From Acephala macrosclerotiorum (Eukaryota; Ascomycota; Leotiomycetes; Helotiales; Mollisiaceae), in NCBI GenBank assembly GCA_014904845.1, contig MU119382.1, forward strand, positions 51,117-115,116: 64,000 nt of DNA, in the 5' to 3' direction. The notes under the pieces were generated by a model that was not told the DNA's origin, did no database searches, and was given only the letters and a program-made list of their open reading frames with translations. Positions 32,780-44,675 of the stretch are shown here, piece after piece. Numbering within the stretch: position 1 is the first letter of the stretch; the number at the start of each line of letters is the position of its first letter. Both the position numbers and the translations under genes were made by a program.

Positions 32780-35700
32780 TCATAGAGCACCGCGTCTCTG
32801 TAAGTAAAGCCACGTCGCTTGCCCAGTTTGGGTAGTGTTCCAATTCACATCCGAGACGTAAGAGTCGTTGAACCTTTGCCATTGTGCCCCAACACCTGTT
32901 GGGGTAGCTGGGTTTCTTGATGTCGTCCAATAATGCCCTGCGTTCAGTTGCCCACCCGCATGGGTCGTCACTGCCATGACATCGTAGAGGAATGGTGGTT
33001 GGAACTCGGGATCTAGGTCTTTGACGTTGGCACCTCTAGTTGAGATAAACAGCGACGTTAGATCTAAGGTTTCAGTAAAGGTGACCGTGGTGCTGACTTT
33101 TTGGCCACCTAATACATCGTCAAACGCTGTACGGCCAAGATTGACGAACAATATATCAGGGATGCGTGCTAGTTTGTAGGTAAGGTGACTTTTGGAAGCT
33201 GGTTTGGTTTTATCATAGCACTTTGGGCATCTGAATTCCGCCTCATCGATCACTCCTCCGACGTGGTTAGTTAAAAGACTGAGAAGAGTGACCGGCTTTG
33301 CTGATGGCAGGACTGTAACATCAATCCAAGGACGAAGTATGAAGACTCGCCTCCTATAATCGCATTCGGACCTCGAGCAAGCGTTATCCATTTGGATCAT
33401 AGACTTCATCCTCATTGTGATAAAAGAACCGTTGTTCACTGTGCGATTTGCCCAGCCTTTGCGGGCGGCGACAATTTCTGGAAGTTGGCCCCAATTATTT
33501 TGAGCTTCTTCGTCGGTTATAACTTGCTCATCCACATTCCGTAATGGGTTCAATTCGTCATCCAACACATCTATAAGCCACATCAGAAACTCAGATGAGT
33601 CGTGCTGTCTCGATACGCCGCCAAAAGCGTGTACGCGAAGTTTTTCGGTCAGATTAGCATCGTGGCGAGATGTGGAGTGAAGGGCGTTGACGTATCCCTG
33701 CCGATCATTAGTATATTGCCTAACAATTGACAGATGACTACTTACACGATAGGTTTTAGGAGTCAGAAAGTTGTATTGACCAGACCAAATATGAGTTAGC
33801 AGATTACCAAGGTACTTGGTCATCAACTGCATAGGAACGGCTTTTTCATTTGACTTCATCGGCACAGGCGCAGTGGTGGGCCCAAAATTGATCAGATACT
33901 CTCGCAAGATACTTGTGGCACTTATACCTTGAATAGCGGCGTTCATATAACAGAGGTTGCCGGGGTTTTCGAGGCCAGTGCGGCCGCGTTGGGTGACTAG
34001 GTTACTAATCGACTGCCCAGCTGAATGTGCGTAATGCATAGTTGGACCCTTTTCGGTGATGCCGCTGGAACGCTGTCGCGGTAAAGCTGGGGCTGGTCTG
34101 GCAGGTGGTCGTGGCATGACACTATCGAGCTCACGCTGGAAATGGCTGGCGGGCGTTGCGATAGGTGACACCATTGATTCTTGAGCAGGTAGCTCAGGAA
34201 AGCGGCGAAAAAAGTCTTCGGTTGTCCTTGCGTACACAAGTTCTTCGGATATGGGTGTATCAACCATCTCCGCGTCGGTAATGGTATCGTCATTTTGGAG
34301 GGCATCCGCCCACTTTTTCTCTTCTTCTCTAGACTTTAGACGAGAAGGCCGCGTTCTTCGCCGTGAGATAGAGGAAGCTTGAGGCCTTGAAGCAAGCCGC
34401 CTACGGGAGAATCCAGCGGTAGTTGCTAGGCTAGAACTCCCACCTGCACCACCAGAAGTCTTCAATGAATTGGGGCCTAATAGGTCAATCCAGGCGTCTA
34501 AACCTCCAGCAAGAAGTACGGGATGTCGCGTCAGGCGTTTCTCATAGCCATAGTCGTATACAGCCGCAGCGAAGTCGCGAAGGATGCTATCGGTGTCCTT
34601 GCCGAGGCTGGTGCTTTTGATGGATGTGGATGACTGATCGTAGAAGACAATTAAATCGAACTCTTGTCTTCGCTCAAACAATTCTTGCTCAGAGTTAGGG
34701 GCGATAACCATGCTGTCTTCCAGTTCCTCTCCAGATATGCCGGTTCGTAGGGTGATTGGCTCTACGCAGATGATACATTGAGCCAGGATATGACCACTTT
34801 CAAAATCCTCACGGTTGCGAAGATCGACAATTAGAAGCTTGAGAGATTGTTGGCCTTGTCCCAGATATCCCATGAGTTCTTCTGCAGTAATGCTAGTAGA
34901 GTTTGGTAAAGAAGGTGGGTTTCTTCTGCTTTGTGCTTGCGCAATATTATCATTGCTGGTATGCGCTGGACTCGAAAAGTATTCAGACCTATTGTCAAAT
35001 GAATATGGTGAGGGTCCGACAGTCGAGATTGGGGGAGCTGAATTCTTTCTTCCATTGCCCAAATATGACGGATTACGGGAAACACTGGATGGAAGATTTA
35101 CCGTTTCTGGATTTTCAACCGCACGTAGAGGACTGTGATGTATAGCATCTGGCGGGCGAGGCATACCAGGAATAGTGACATCCAACGGTATTTTGGCAGC
35201 ACGTGGCTGGGTGTTTGGCACTGAAGGAAATTCTCTTGGTCCTAAAGGTCGAACCATGCTGGATCTGCTCTCTGGCCTTACGGATGGGCTTCCGTTCGAC
35301 ACAACTGACTCAGAAACAGATATTGGTCTGGTTTTTATGCGTGGATCCTGCATGGAACCATTGTTCTGCAGGCGTGCAAACCGCGCAGCAAGATCAGATA
35401 CATTGCCACCTCCGCCATGTGATATTGTTCTCCCATGGAGCGAATCGGGTTTCGGCTGGACTGGCGGAGCCGATCTCTTCAGGGACGAGGCTGATCTAGC
35501 ATGGCCATTCGTAGATTCACTAGCGGCGGACTTAGGTTGAGCGTGAATGCCCACTGGTCCATTGGAAACTGTGGATGGTGTCCCAAGCTTTGAAGTCGGC
35601 GCCACTCCACTTCTTGCGTTGTTCTCCTTAATTTCATCTTTAACCTCAGCGAACGTCTTGTGCTGCGAGGTGATTCTCTTGTTTAGGCCTGTGTAGAGGC

Positions 35701-36064
35701 GATGTAGCTCGCCTCGATCGGTTTGAAGAGCAGGATAGTCTTTGTGTCGAGGGACAATCTCCACGGCGATCACAGAAGCCCTAACATATTCCTGAAGGGC
35801 TATGTCCGGGCGTTTAAAATCAAGATGTGTTTCTGCTTGTTTCGCCAACGTCTCCCCTTGCTGCAGAATCGTTCGTAGAGGGGAGTTTATGTCCACATTT
35901 GGCTTCGCACTAACCAGATCGTCGAGGTGAGCGAAAACACGATTCGAGCCTTTCAGGCCTTCGATGCCATTCGTTTTCGTGCCGTTTGGAGGCATATTGA
36001 CCTGTTTTCCAGCGTCGACTGGGAAAGCTCGAGTACGGGGGCTGCCCACTGCCACAGGACTCAT
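32780..36064 (-). CDS. ubiquitin carboxyl-terminal hydrolase, Doa4/Ubp5-type
   Basis: Two exons; a 48-nt intron (33745-33698, GTAAGT..CGGCAG) is a multiple of three without stops, so the raw frame hides it. The product has 1,078 residues. The N-terminal about 140 residues form a USP8/Doa4-like helical (MIT/dimerisation) region. A Ser/Pro-rich linker and a rhodanese-like domain (LKLLIVDLRNREDFESGHI) follow, then the USP domain with Cys box GLENPGNLCYMNAAIQ, QHDSSEFLMWLIDVLDDELN, finger Cys (CSRSEC, CPKC) and His box LNAGHYWTTS. Doa4 removes ubiquitin from cargo at the endosome before sorting into multivesicular bodies and recycles it. VPS27, which acts at the same step, is its divergent neighbour 700 bp away. 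Confidence 0.92.
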   Translation of the reverse strand: MSPVAVGSPRTRAFPVDAGKQVNMPPNGTKTNGIEGLKGSNRVFAHLDDLVSAKPNVDINSPLRTILQQGETLAKQAETHLDFKRPDIALQEYVRASVIAVEIVPRHKDYPALQTDRGELHRLYTGLNKRITSQHKTFAEVKDEIKENNARSGVAPTSKLGTPSTVSNGPVGIHAQPKSAASESTNGHARSASSLKRSAPPVQPKPDSLHGRTISHGGGGNVSDLAARFARLQNNGSMQDPRIKTRPISVSESVVSNGSPSVRPESRSSMVRPLGPREFPSVPNTQPRAAKIPLDVTIPGMPRPPDAIHHSPLRAVENPETVNLPSSVSRNPSYLGNGRKNSAPPISTVGPSPYSFDNRSEYFSSPAHTSNDNIAQAQSRRNPPSLPNSTSITAEELMGYLGQGQQSLKLLIVDLRNREDFESGHILAQCIICVEPITLRTGISGEELEDSMVIAPNSEQELFERRQEFDLIVFYDQSSTSIKSTSLGKDTDSILRDFAAAVYDYGYEKRLTRHPVLLAGGLDAWIDLLGPNSLKTSGGAGGSSSLATTAGFSRRRLASRPQASSISRRRTRPSRLKSREEEKKWADALQNDDTITDAEMVDTPISEELVYARTTEDFFRRFPELPAQESMVSPIATPASHFQRELDSVMPRPPARPAPALPRQRSSGITEKGPTMHYAHSAGQSISNLVTQRGRTGLENPGNLCYMNAAIQGISATSILREYLINFGPTTAPVPMKSNEKAVPMQLMTKYLGNLLTHIWSGQYNFLTPKTYRVSSHLSIVRQYTNDRQGYVNALHSTSRHDANLTEKLRVHAFGGVSRQHDSSEFLMWLIDVLDDELNPLRNVDEQVITDEEAQNNWGQLPEIVAARKGWANRTVNNGSFITMRMKSMIQMDNACSRSECDYRRRVFILRPWIDVTVLPSAKPVTLLSLLTNHVGGVIDEAEFRCPKCYDKTKPASKSHLTYKLARIPDILFVNLGRTAFDDVLGGQKVSTTVTFTETLDLTSLFISTRGANVKDLDPEFQPPFLYDVMAVTTHAGGQLNAGHYWTTSRNPATPTGVGAQWQRFNDSYVSDVNWNTTQTGQATWLYLQRRGAL

Positions 36065-36766
36065 CGCTGCTCTAGAGCATGTCGGTCAGGAGCGAGGCTT
36101 TGTTGATCGTGAGAAGATCGCAGAGTCGAAGATATGACACCCGTTAAGGGAACAACGGTTGGTAATGGTCTGCCGCGAGTTGTAGGTCGATTTCGGGAGA
36201 TCGAATTTGTATTAGAGAAGGTCTTGAGGTGTGGAGGGTATCGACTTTTCGAAGCAGAACTCAGTGCATTGTAAAGAAGTTTAAACGAAAGGATTTCCAA
36301 GGGATCAGAAGAAGCGGGAAGGGATGTTGTTGTCTTTATTGTTTGTTCGCGCCACTAAGTACATTCCAGATCAGAATTCATTCCAGAGCGCATTTGCATT
36401 TCACGCTTCGCCTCGAACGCATCGTCATTCAGGCCGGAACGGCGAAACCTTCCTTCCGAAAAACACCCGCCTCATTCGCAACCTTGCCATTTAGCCCAAC
36501 CAGCTCCAAAGCTCTCTGCCTATTCATACAACACGCACGCAAGTCGACCCCAAGGACAGCCATCTTCTTCACCGATTTACATGAATTCCGAGATAGAAGG
36601 CTACGACCTCCTCTTAGTTGAAGCTTCTTTGCTTTTCATTCGCCTCAAACGAAGCGCGCCGCCTGTCTAATACCTAGGTTGCTCCAGCCCACCACATTGT
36701 TCAAGCAACATCTCCACGACTTGAAGGAACACATAAACTCTGCCGGTATCGAAGAAAGTTGACAAC
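36065..36766. promoter_or_regulatory. shared upstream region of ubiquitin protease and VPS27
   Basis: 700 bases between two divergent start codons, holding both promoters. No specific factor site can be assigned. A 130-codon ORF here has no domain and is taken as chance. Confidence 0.5.
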
Positions 36767-39342
36767 ATGATGGCGGGCTGGTTCGCATCGTCATCGCAGA
36801 TTGATCAGCAGGTTGAGGATGCTACAAAGGATTCATTGTAAGCAAGCAGGCTGAGCTCGCGCGAAGATAGGTCTGACCAGAAGCAGAGAAAACATCGCCC
36901 TCAATCTCGAAATATCCGATGTTATTCGATCAAAGACAGTAGGGTCGAAAGAGGCGATGCGCTCTCTGAAGAGGCGCATAGGCAACAAGAATCCCAACAT
37001 ACAATTGAGCGCTCTAAATGTCAGTACAACACAAATAGACAGCTGCACATGTACTGACCCTGTGGAATATAGCTTACGGATACGTGTGTAAAGAATGGCG
37101 GATCACATTTTCTTGTCGAGATTGCATCTCGAGAATTCATGGACAACCTCGTCTCCCTGCTCAAGGCGTACGGCGGGGCTGCGGTCAACGAGGCCGTCAA
37201 GGCGAAGATTCTGGAGCTAATACAAACCTGGGCGACTGCATCGGAAGGACAACATGAGCTATCCTACATTGGAGAAACATACAGAAGCTTACAGAGGGAT
37301 GGTTTCCATTTCCCACCAAAAGTTGAGGTCTCCAAAAGCATGCTGCTGAGCAACGCGGTATGTTGCCTACAAATATGTCTTGTGCTTCGCTAACGCGTTG
37401 AGATAGCCCCCTGAATGGACTGACTCGGACGTCTGTATGCGTTGTAGAACTGCGTTCAGTTTCACGAATCGAAAGCATCATTGCCGAAACTGCGGAAACG
37501 TTTTCGACCAACAATGTTCGAGCAAAGTTCTTCCTCTGCCGCATCTTGGGATAGTTCAGCCTGTCCGAGTCGATGATGGATGCTACATCAAATTGACAGA
37601 CAAGTCGTCGAAGGGCGGGACTTTTTCCACCGATCGTTCCCCAACTCATAAGCAACATCGACCGCACAGCTCTATGCAACCTCGAAGTGCGCGTGTAGAC
37701 GATGGATTCGATGAAGATCTGAAAAGGGCCTTAGCAATGAGCCTTGAGGAAGTCAATGGGCACGCTGGGTCTGGATACGTTCCACAATCGAAGATACAGC
37801 CCACTGCAGCGCCAGCGACGACCAACGGAAATTCAAAGACAATAAGTAAGCCAGCAGAGGAGGAGGACGATGATTTGAAAGCCGCCATTGCAGCATCTCT
37901 TGCAGATATGGAGGAACAGAAGAAGAAACATTCAGCCACTATCAAGGCACAAGCTGCTAATGGTGATTCGAAAGCGTCGGGCTCAGTTGTGCTGCCTAAG
38001 AATGACTACGAGTTGACCCCAGTCGAGGCAGAGAACATCAATTTGTTTTCCACATTAGTGGACCGACTTCAGACACAACCACCTGGGACCATTCTCCGAG
38101 AGCCACAGATTCAAGAGCTGTACGAAAGTATTGGAAAGCTTCGACCGAAACTTGCCCGCACTTATGGAGAGACAATGAGCAAGCATGGTAATGGCCTCAA
38201 TGTCCACCAACGATTCTGTACTAATTGATTACTTAGATGCTCTACTTGATCTGCATGCCAAGCTCTCAACAGTCGTCCGATACTATGACCGAATGCTGGA
38301 GGAGCGACTTTCGAACACTTACAATCAACACAATCTTGGTGGATATAACCTCCCTCCCCAACGACCTGCTTCAACAATGTATCCTTCCATCGGCGCCAAT
38401 GTGCCCGGCCCAGCTGGTGGCGCTGGAAGTTTCTACACCGGGAACGCCCAACAAGAGCCCTATGGAAGACCTCAATCAACTTACTCGTATGCTCCTCAAC
38501 AATCACAACAGCAGTACGCACAATACGACAATCGTTCATCTGTAGCCAGCCCTGGGTATCCTAACCCAGAACAACGCATGGACAACTATGGCCAGTATCC
38601 CCCACAGCAACAACCGCCGCAAGGGGTTCAGGGTTGGAAAGGCCAGGAACCACCAGCCACGCCTTACACCCAACAGCCCCCAACTTACCCCTCTGAACCT
38701 CCAGCACAGCATGCACAAGCTCCTCAGCAAGCACCACCCCTTATGAATGCGCCATCACAGCCTTCAAATACTTATGCTCCATCTGAACCGGCAGCGACAC
38801 CTTCCGCCGATCCAAATGCCGCTTTTTATTACGGCTCAGCGCAGGCTCCCCCTCAGCAAACTACCGAACAAAATCAACCACAATACCCTCCAGTACATCA
38901 ATCCCCGCAGCAATACCACAATACAATTCCACAACCTGTCTCACCGATGCAGTCTGCCCGCCAACCTCAAACCCCTCAAGAGCAATACGCTCCACCTCAA
39001 CGGCAACAGGCCGCGCCGCCGCCACAGCAATACGCTCCTCCCCAACAAGCTCCTCAAGAGCAGTATGCTCCGCCTCCCCAGCAGCATCAGGCGCCTCCCC
39101 AACAACCTCAAGAGCAATATGCTCCACCTCCCCAGCAGCAAGCGCCTCCCCCAGCGCAACAATACGCACCGCCCCCTCAACAGCAACAGCAGCCCTATTG
39201 GCAACCTCAGCAGCAACCGCCAACACCTCAAGCTTGGCAAACTCCCGGATCTACATACAATGGTTATACCCAAGACTCATTCCCTCCAGCACCTCAGCAT
39301 ACTCTGCAACCAAAGGTGGAGGAGAGTTTGATTGAACTTTAA
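36767..39342 (+). CDS. VPS27: Vps27, ESCRT-0 subunit
   Basis: Five exons (36767-36837, 36887-37019, 37073-37357, 37407-38187, 38237-39342; introns 49, 49, 53 and 49 nt) give 791 residues. Domains in order: VHS ([18 protein letters not shown] to the LEL helix), FYVE zinc finger with [13 protein letters not shown] and the Cys pairs, and two ubiquitin-interacting motifs ([30 protein letters not shown]). A GAT-like helical region that would bind Hse1 follows. The Pro/Gln-rich C-terminus has about six QYAPP repeats and ends in LIEL, a clathrin-box type motif. Vps27 binds PI3P and ubiquitinated cargo on endosomes and recruits ESCRT-I. ATG-ATG is tandem; the first is used here. Confidence 0.93.
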
Positions 39343-39874
39343 TGCAATAGCATAGAAGCGTGGCGTTTAGGGAGTTTCCGACATTGTAATCTTACAGATC
39401 TATTCAATGTGGCACAGGAAGATAGGACGGTGCTTACGTGTATGATTCTTGGGCAGGCAATCTGACGATGACTTTGTTGTGGCCTTGCGTAGATAGGGCA
39501 TTACCAATATACCTTTTGACCACCCGTTACTTTTGACAGTCGGTCTCATGAGTTTCACTGGATATCGTGACCAGCCGTACTAAGTCTTAGATATGTTCAA
39601 AGGCCGTTGCTTACGAGCCTCCATCAATTACAAAGGAATTATTTGTCCAATTTCTCCTAGTCAGGTGATCCATTCCAGCCCTCTCCTTATTGGTTACCTA
39701 CCTCTTGCGGTCCATATTTTGAATGACGATGGATGATTTGATCGGGACCTCACCAAAAAACAATACCAGCACCACACCCTGAAGAGCACGAAACTGAGCA
39801 CCTAAAAAAGGAAACACGAAGATTCCACCGGCTTTGACAAAGTCTTGAAGAATTTCGTGCCGACACACCTCAAA
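39343..39874. other. intergenic, VPS27 terminator and HBS1 promoter
   Basis: About 530 bases with no open frame of note. Confidence 0.5.
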
Positions 39875-42592
39875 ATGTCGCGACATCAGGCCTTGAGAAA
39901 TCTGGACCTGGACGAAGAGTTGGATGATTTCGATGGCGGAGAAGACTACGACTACGATGGCTCAGGTGATGGCTCAGAAGGTGCGCAGAGACTCTGGCTC
40001 CGTGCTCGCACGAACAGCTTGCTAACAAGTCAATACAGAGCTCAGCGAAGAAGATCAAGGTCTCCCTCCCTACCCCGCAGCCTACCCCTCCACCCCACCT
40101 TGCCTCGAACGAAACACTGACCAACAATAGAGAACATGCGAGTAGGCACAATAGCAGTCCGAGACGAACTACCACCGCAGGCAAGCCACGTTACCGACAA
40201 GCAGATACGAGAGGCGTTATGGCACTACTACTACGATGTCGAGAAGTCGGTTGGATACCTGGTTACTACATACGCACCAAAACCAAAGGCACAGAAGAAA
40301 GCGAAGGCGCAAGAAGGGAAGAAAGTACAAGGTGGGTTCTTTTCCCCTCTGGTGGTGTGGAATATGGACATTTGTATGCGTCTGGTGGTGCTGGAGATGT
40401 GTTTGCTGCTACTGGCCTCGAAGACCGGATTGGAAGGATATAGGCTGATGAGCGATGAAGAGGAAGGAAGATGCTCAAAGCCTTTTTCTTTTACGGATTT
40501 CTTCAAGGATACCCCGTGGTTAAACGTCCCACTGGAGCGACAGGCTTTGTTTGTTCCGCCGTTATTGCCTCGAGGTGGTCTTCTTGGTGGTTCGTCTGGT
40601 GGAGCGCCGAAGATGTCGAAGCTTCAGGCCCTGGCTGCTGCGAGGAAGAAGAAGGCTCAGGAACAGAAGTCTGGCAGTAGCAGCGCGGGAGTCGAACAAC
40701 CTATGGCGGATCTTACGCTCAACCAAAGTGGTTCTAAAAGCAGTTCCAAAGACAAGACGCCCGCGGAGTCCACATCTGCGAAGTTGGGTTCTCGCGGCTT
40801 TCCAATCCGGAAACGGAAGGATTCAAATCCCCATGAGAAGGTTCCCAAAGACCACCATGATCGCAACTCCGAGCAGAGCACTCCAGACATCCCCATGGAC
40901 ACAGAACCCGTGGACCAAGCTGAGCCATCAGCCTTCGCAAATATCATGTTCAGCAACATATCTTCAACACCCCCAAGACGCACATCAAACCTATTCTCAC
41001 TTCCATACGCTACTGCCGCTACTGCTCCAACATCTGCTGACCCGTTCGCAGGACCTAGTCCAGATGACGTTGTCATAGCAGCGCAGTCGAAAGGTTCGGC
41101 GAACTCTGTTCGACCCCAGAAGTGATACTAATATTGTAGTAGCGGCTGGGAAGGGTGGCAAAGGTCCACCTAAGACTAATGGCCAGAAGAGGACTGATCA
41201 GATTGCCAATGGGGTGGAGGCTTTGAAGGTCGATGATACTCCTAGAGCTACGAGTAAGAATCTTGATGTGATAGCGGAGTTTAAGAAAGCGAAGGCGAAG
41301 AATGCTGCGAATTTTGTTGTTATTGGTAAGTGAAAAGGGTATTGGTTTAGTCATGTCTAATTTGTTTAGGTCATGTTGATGCGGGCAAAAGTACTCTGAT
41401 GGGTCGGCTACTCTACGACCTGAAAGTAGTGGACCAAAGAACAATAGACCGGTATCGAAAAGAAGCGGAAAACATAGGCAAATCCTCATTTGCTCTCGCA
41501 TGGGTTCTAGACCAAGGATCCGAAGAACGAAGCCGAGGTGTAACCATTGACATCGCCATGAACAAATTCGACACAGAAAAGACATCCTTCACAATCCTCG
41601 ACGCACCAGGCCACCGAGACTTCATCCCGAACATGATCGCAGGAGCCGCACAAGCAGACTTTGCAGTCCTAGTCATCGACGCAAGCTCCGGTAACTTCGA
41701 ATCCGGCCTAAAAGGACAAACAAAAGAACACGCCCTCCTCGTTCGAAGCATGGGCGTCCAGCGAATAATCATCGCAGTTAACAAACTCGATACCGTAAAC
41801 TGGTCCGAAGAACGCTTCACGGAAATCCGAAACCAGGTCTCATCCTTCCTTACGACCGCTGGTTTCCACGCCAAGAATATAGCATTTATACCCTGCTCTG
41901 GCCTCTTAGGCGATAACATCGCACGACGCTCAATAGAAGCAGCTGCATCTTGGTATAAAGGCCCAACTCTAGTCGAAGAACTGGATAATTCGGAACCAAT
42001 AGCCAGAGCACTCGATAAGCCTCTTCGTCTAACAATAGGCGATATCTTCCGCGGCGGAGTCCAAAATCCCCTCTCAATCAGCGGTCGTATCGAAGCAGGA
42101 AGTCTCCAAACAGGAGACGCACTACTAGCTCAACCCTCAGGACAAAAATGCTTCATCAAAGCACTAGAAATCGATCAAGAGCCTGTAGATTGGGCAGTAG
42201 CAGGCCAAAACGTCACTGTCCATTTATCCGGAACCGAAGAACAATATCTCAAGATCGGAGACGTGCTCTCGTCCCCGACTAGTCCGATACAGAATATCAA
42301 ACAATTCACAGCGAAAGTCCTAGCGTTCGAGTTTTTGACGCCGATGCAAGTTGATGTTCATCGGGGTAGACTACATGCTCCGGGACGCATCAAGGAGATT
42401 GTTGCGGTGTTGGATAAGGGCACTGGGAATGTGGTTGGGAAGAAGAAGCCGAAGATTGTGAAGCCGGGGATGATTGTTAGGGTTGTGGTTGAACTGGATG
42501 TTGGGGATGGGAAGGGTGTTCCGCTTGAGGCGCCTAGTCGGGTGGTTTTGAGGAGTAATGGGGAGACTGTTGCTGCTGGATTGGTGGAGTAG
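39875..42592 (+). CDS. HBS1: Hbs1, ribosome-rescue GTPase
   Basis: Exons 39875-39980, 40039-40059 (21-nt micro-exon), 40131-41093, 41140-41325 and 41370-42592 give up to 832 residues. The acidic N-terminus with the HBS1 N-domain (MRVGTIAVRDELPPQ, then REALWHYYYDVEKSVGYLV) is followed by the PWLNVPLERQALFVPPLLPRGG block and a disordered linker. The eRF3/EF1A-type GTPase has GHVDAGKST, RGVTIDIAM, DAPGHRDF and NKLD, followed by two beta-barrel domains ending in VVLRSNGETVAAGLVE. With Dom34 it releases stalled ribosomes in no-go and non-stop decay. A stretch in exon 3 (about 40,332-40,465, after KVQ, starting GTGGGT) reads unlike the family and may be a further in-frame intron. Confidence 0.92.
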
Positions 42593-43004
42593 ATAGGGTG
42601 GGATAGAGAAAAGGTCGGTTTCCATAGGCATAGCGTGGCATTTGTTGGGAGCAATAGGAGGCATACAGTATGAGCGATTCGGCATTGGGTCGATATTTGC
42701 ATTTCTTGCATCTGACAGGCGAGATGATCACGAGTTCATTCAGAAACAGATATCACGAAAGTAAGAAATGCACAGCGATAATTCTTCATCTCATTCGTTC
42801 CGTGGTATTAGTGCATGAAGCCAATTCCCCTCACCCAATATCAACATCTCATACACGCCCTCCTCCACCTCCCACCACCCCTCAATCCACATTCACAATC
42901 ATCGGCATCAATCTCCTATCATCAGCGCCATGAATCACCATCCCCTGACCCCATAAACTGGTCCAACCGCCCTCCTACAAACAGTCTCCCAATCCCAAGT
43001 CTCG
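42593..43004. other. convergent intergenic region
   Basis: Between HBS1 (+) and a small membrane-protein ORF (-). C-rich right half, no gene supported. Confidence 0.5.
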
Positions 43005-43244
43005 TCAGCGACAACCACCACCACCAAACTTCATCGAATCACAAACTCCCCCACCAGTAGGTCCAATCCCATAATTCAACGCCCTCCGATTCATCCAGAA
43101 CGCGATCCCAGCCAAGATAATGAAGATCGTGGTGAAATCGAAACCCGAGGTCATGAGATGCCGGATGAAGCCGAAGATTAAAAGGGGGGAGATGAGGATG
43201 GTGAAGAAGATTGTTGTTTTGTCTGTGCGGCGCTTCTTTGCCAT
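43005..43244 (-). CDS. small two-helix membrane protein, hypothetical
   Basis: 79 residues from ATG 43244; the frame is open further upstream, but this ATG starts with a typical basic cap, MAKKRRTDK. Two hydrophobic segments follow (TTIFFTILISPLLIFGFI and FTTIFIILAGIAFWM), then a Gly/Cys-rich tail with GPTGGGVCDS and GGGGC. The positive-inside rule puts both ends in the cytosol. No family recognised; fungal genomes hold many such ER or mitochondrial miniproteins. Coding is supported by the amphipathic layout and ordinary start context only. Confidence 0.5.
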   Translation of the reverse strand: MAKKRRTDKTTIFFTILISPLLIFGFIRHLMTSGFDFTTIFIILAGIAFWMNRRALNYGIGPTGGGVCDSMKFGGGGCR

Positions 43245-44675
43245 TGTTGATTGGTTTGCGCAGCGTGTTTTGGTTTGGTTTTTTGAGGGAGTTGATTGAT
43301 TTGAGGTGGAGTTGAGAGGTGAGATAGACGGTTTAATTACGGCGCAGTTGGAAACCTGGAACTTGGTGGACCGAGGAAACGAGTGTGTTTGCGCAAGAAA
43401 TTGCGATGAGACAGCGTGCTTTTTCAAAGTCGCAATCTGAAAGGAAGCATTAAGTCTTACATAGACAGTGCCAGTGAATTTTCTGGTTGAGAGTGTTCGC
43501 GATTCACGATTGAAGTCGCGACGACGTTGGGTTTTTGCAGGTGTTGCCTGGCGCCTAATTATAGACAGCCGGCAAGGGTGCTAGTGGCATTACGATATAC
43601 TATGTGCTCGAGGTATATAATATCCGAAAAAGTAAAAAACCGATGTTTTTAAAAAAGAATTGAAATATAAATATTACCAATATATAATTAATTAAAAAAT
43701 ATAAAAATAATAATATATTTAGTAATTATTATAAAAACATAAAAATAAATTTAATTGACTTCGTATAAGTTGAGCTTGCGAGGCTGGAAGCTTCCTTTCG
43801 TATGCCTTACAGTTGATCGGTTGTTGAGTTTCAAGTTCTGGAAAATATTGAAGTCGCCAGACGAGGTTGGAAGCCCTCAATATCTCCATCCTGTGTTCAA
43901 GTATATATATGCGGACTTTCGTATAAGCTGCTGAGCGCATCCACAAACCGTCTGCCGCGGCCCTGAATGGATTAAGTACACGGACACCCCTGGATATTGG
44001 CCGAGCTAGGTCACGCCCAAATCATTTCCCCGGGAAAGCGACATTAACGAAGACATATCAGCCTTTCCAACACCGCGCTGCTGTCAACAGTTGATGGGGA
44101 ACATGACCGACTCTTCGACTTCGAGACTGAAAGGCTGAGCCAGCCCAGGACACTTTGCCTGACCTTTGATTGAGCAGTGCCATACACTTCACCCACCAAC
44201 GCATCGCGAATGGCAAAGCGAGACGATTTGCCTATCTATTGACTTCGAGTAGTGCCATACACTTCGCCCTACCGATGTATCGCGAACAACACAGCGAGAA
44301 TCCACAAGGGCAATCACGAAGTTGCTTACGGAGTGATCATCTCAAACACCAACTTTCGTTCTTGTTGATCTTTTTCAGATCCCGTGCTGCGCTGTTGGCC
44401 AACAAGCAAGGACTGCGCGACTAATGCTGTTAGCCCACGAAGCTGAGGAAGACACACTCACGACCTGAGTTCATTCCACTCTCTGGAAGCAATCTCTCGT
44501 TGACCAGGAAATATTATGTTCTATTTTATGGTGCAAATGAAAATCCCAAAATAGCTTGAACACTGATTGCCGCTTACAACCGGAAACAAACGATCACCAC
44601 GCTGACAAGATTGCCCCGGATCTTCTCCAGACCCACCAACATCCCATTACGATGAATGAGCGCCTACACCTGTTC
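43245..44675. other. intergenic with A/T-rich patch
   Basis: An A/T-rich patch at about 43,610-43,740 resembles RIP-type DNA on a small scale. A tandem duplication is listed separately. No gene supported. Confidence 0.5.
44176..44303. repeat. two diverged tandem copies, period about 75 bp
   Basis: AGTGCCATACACTTC at 44176 recurs at 44251, each followed by a similar stretch with ATCGCGAA and AGCGAGA. The copies share about 48 bp. Origin unknown. Confidence 0.55.

Noticed and set aside
38861..39273. Long antisense ORFs over the VPS27 C-terminus
   Set aside because: Produced by the Pro/Gln repeat coding on the plus strand.
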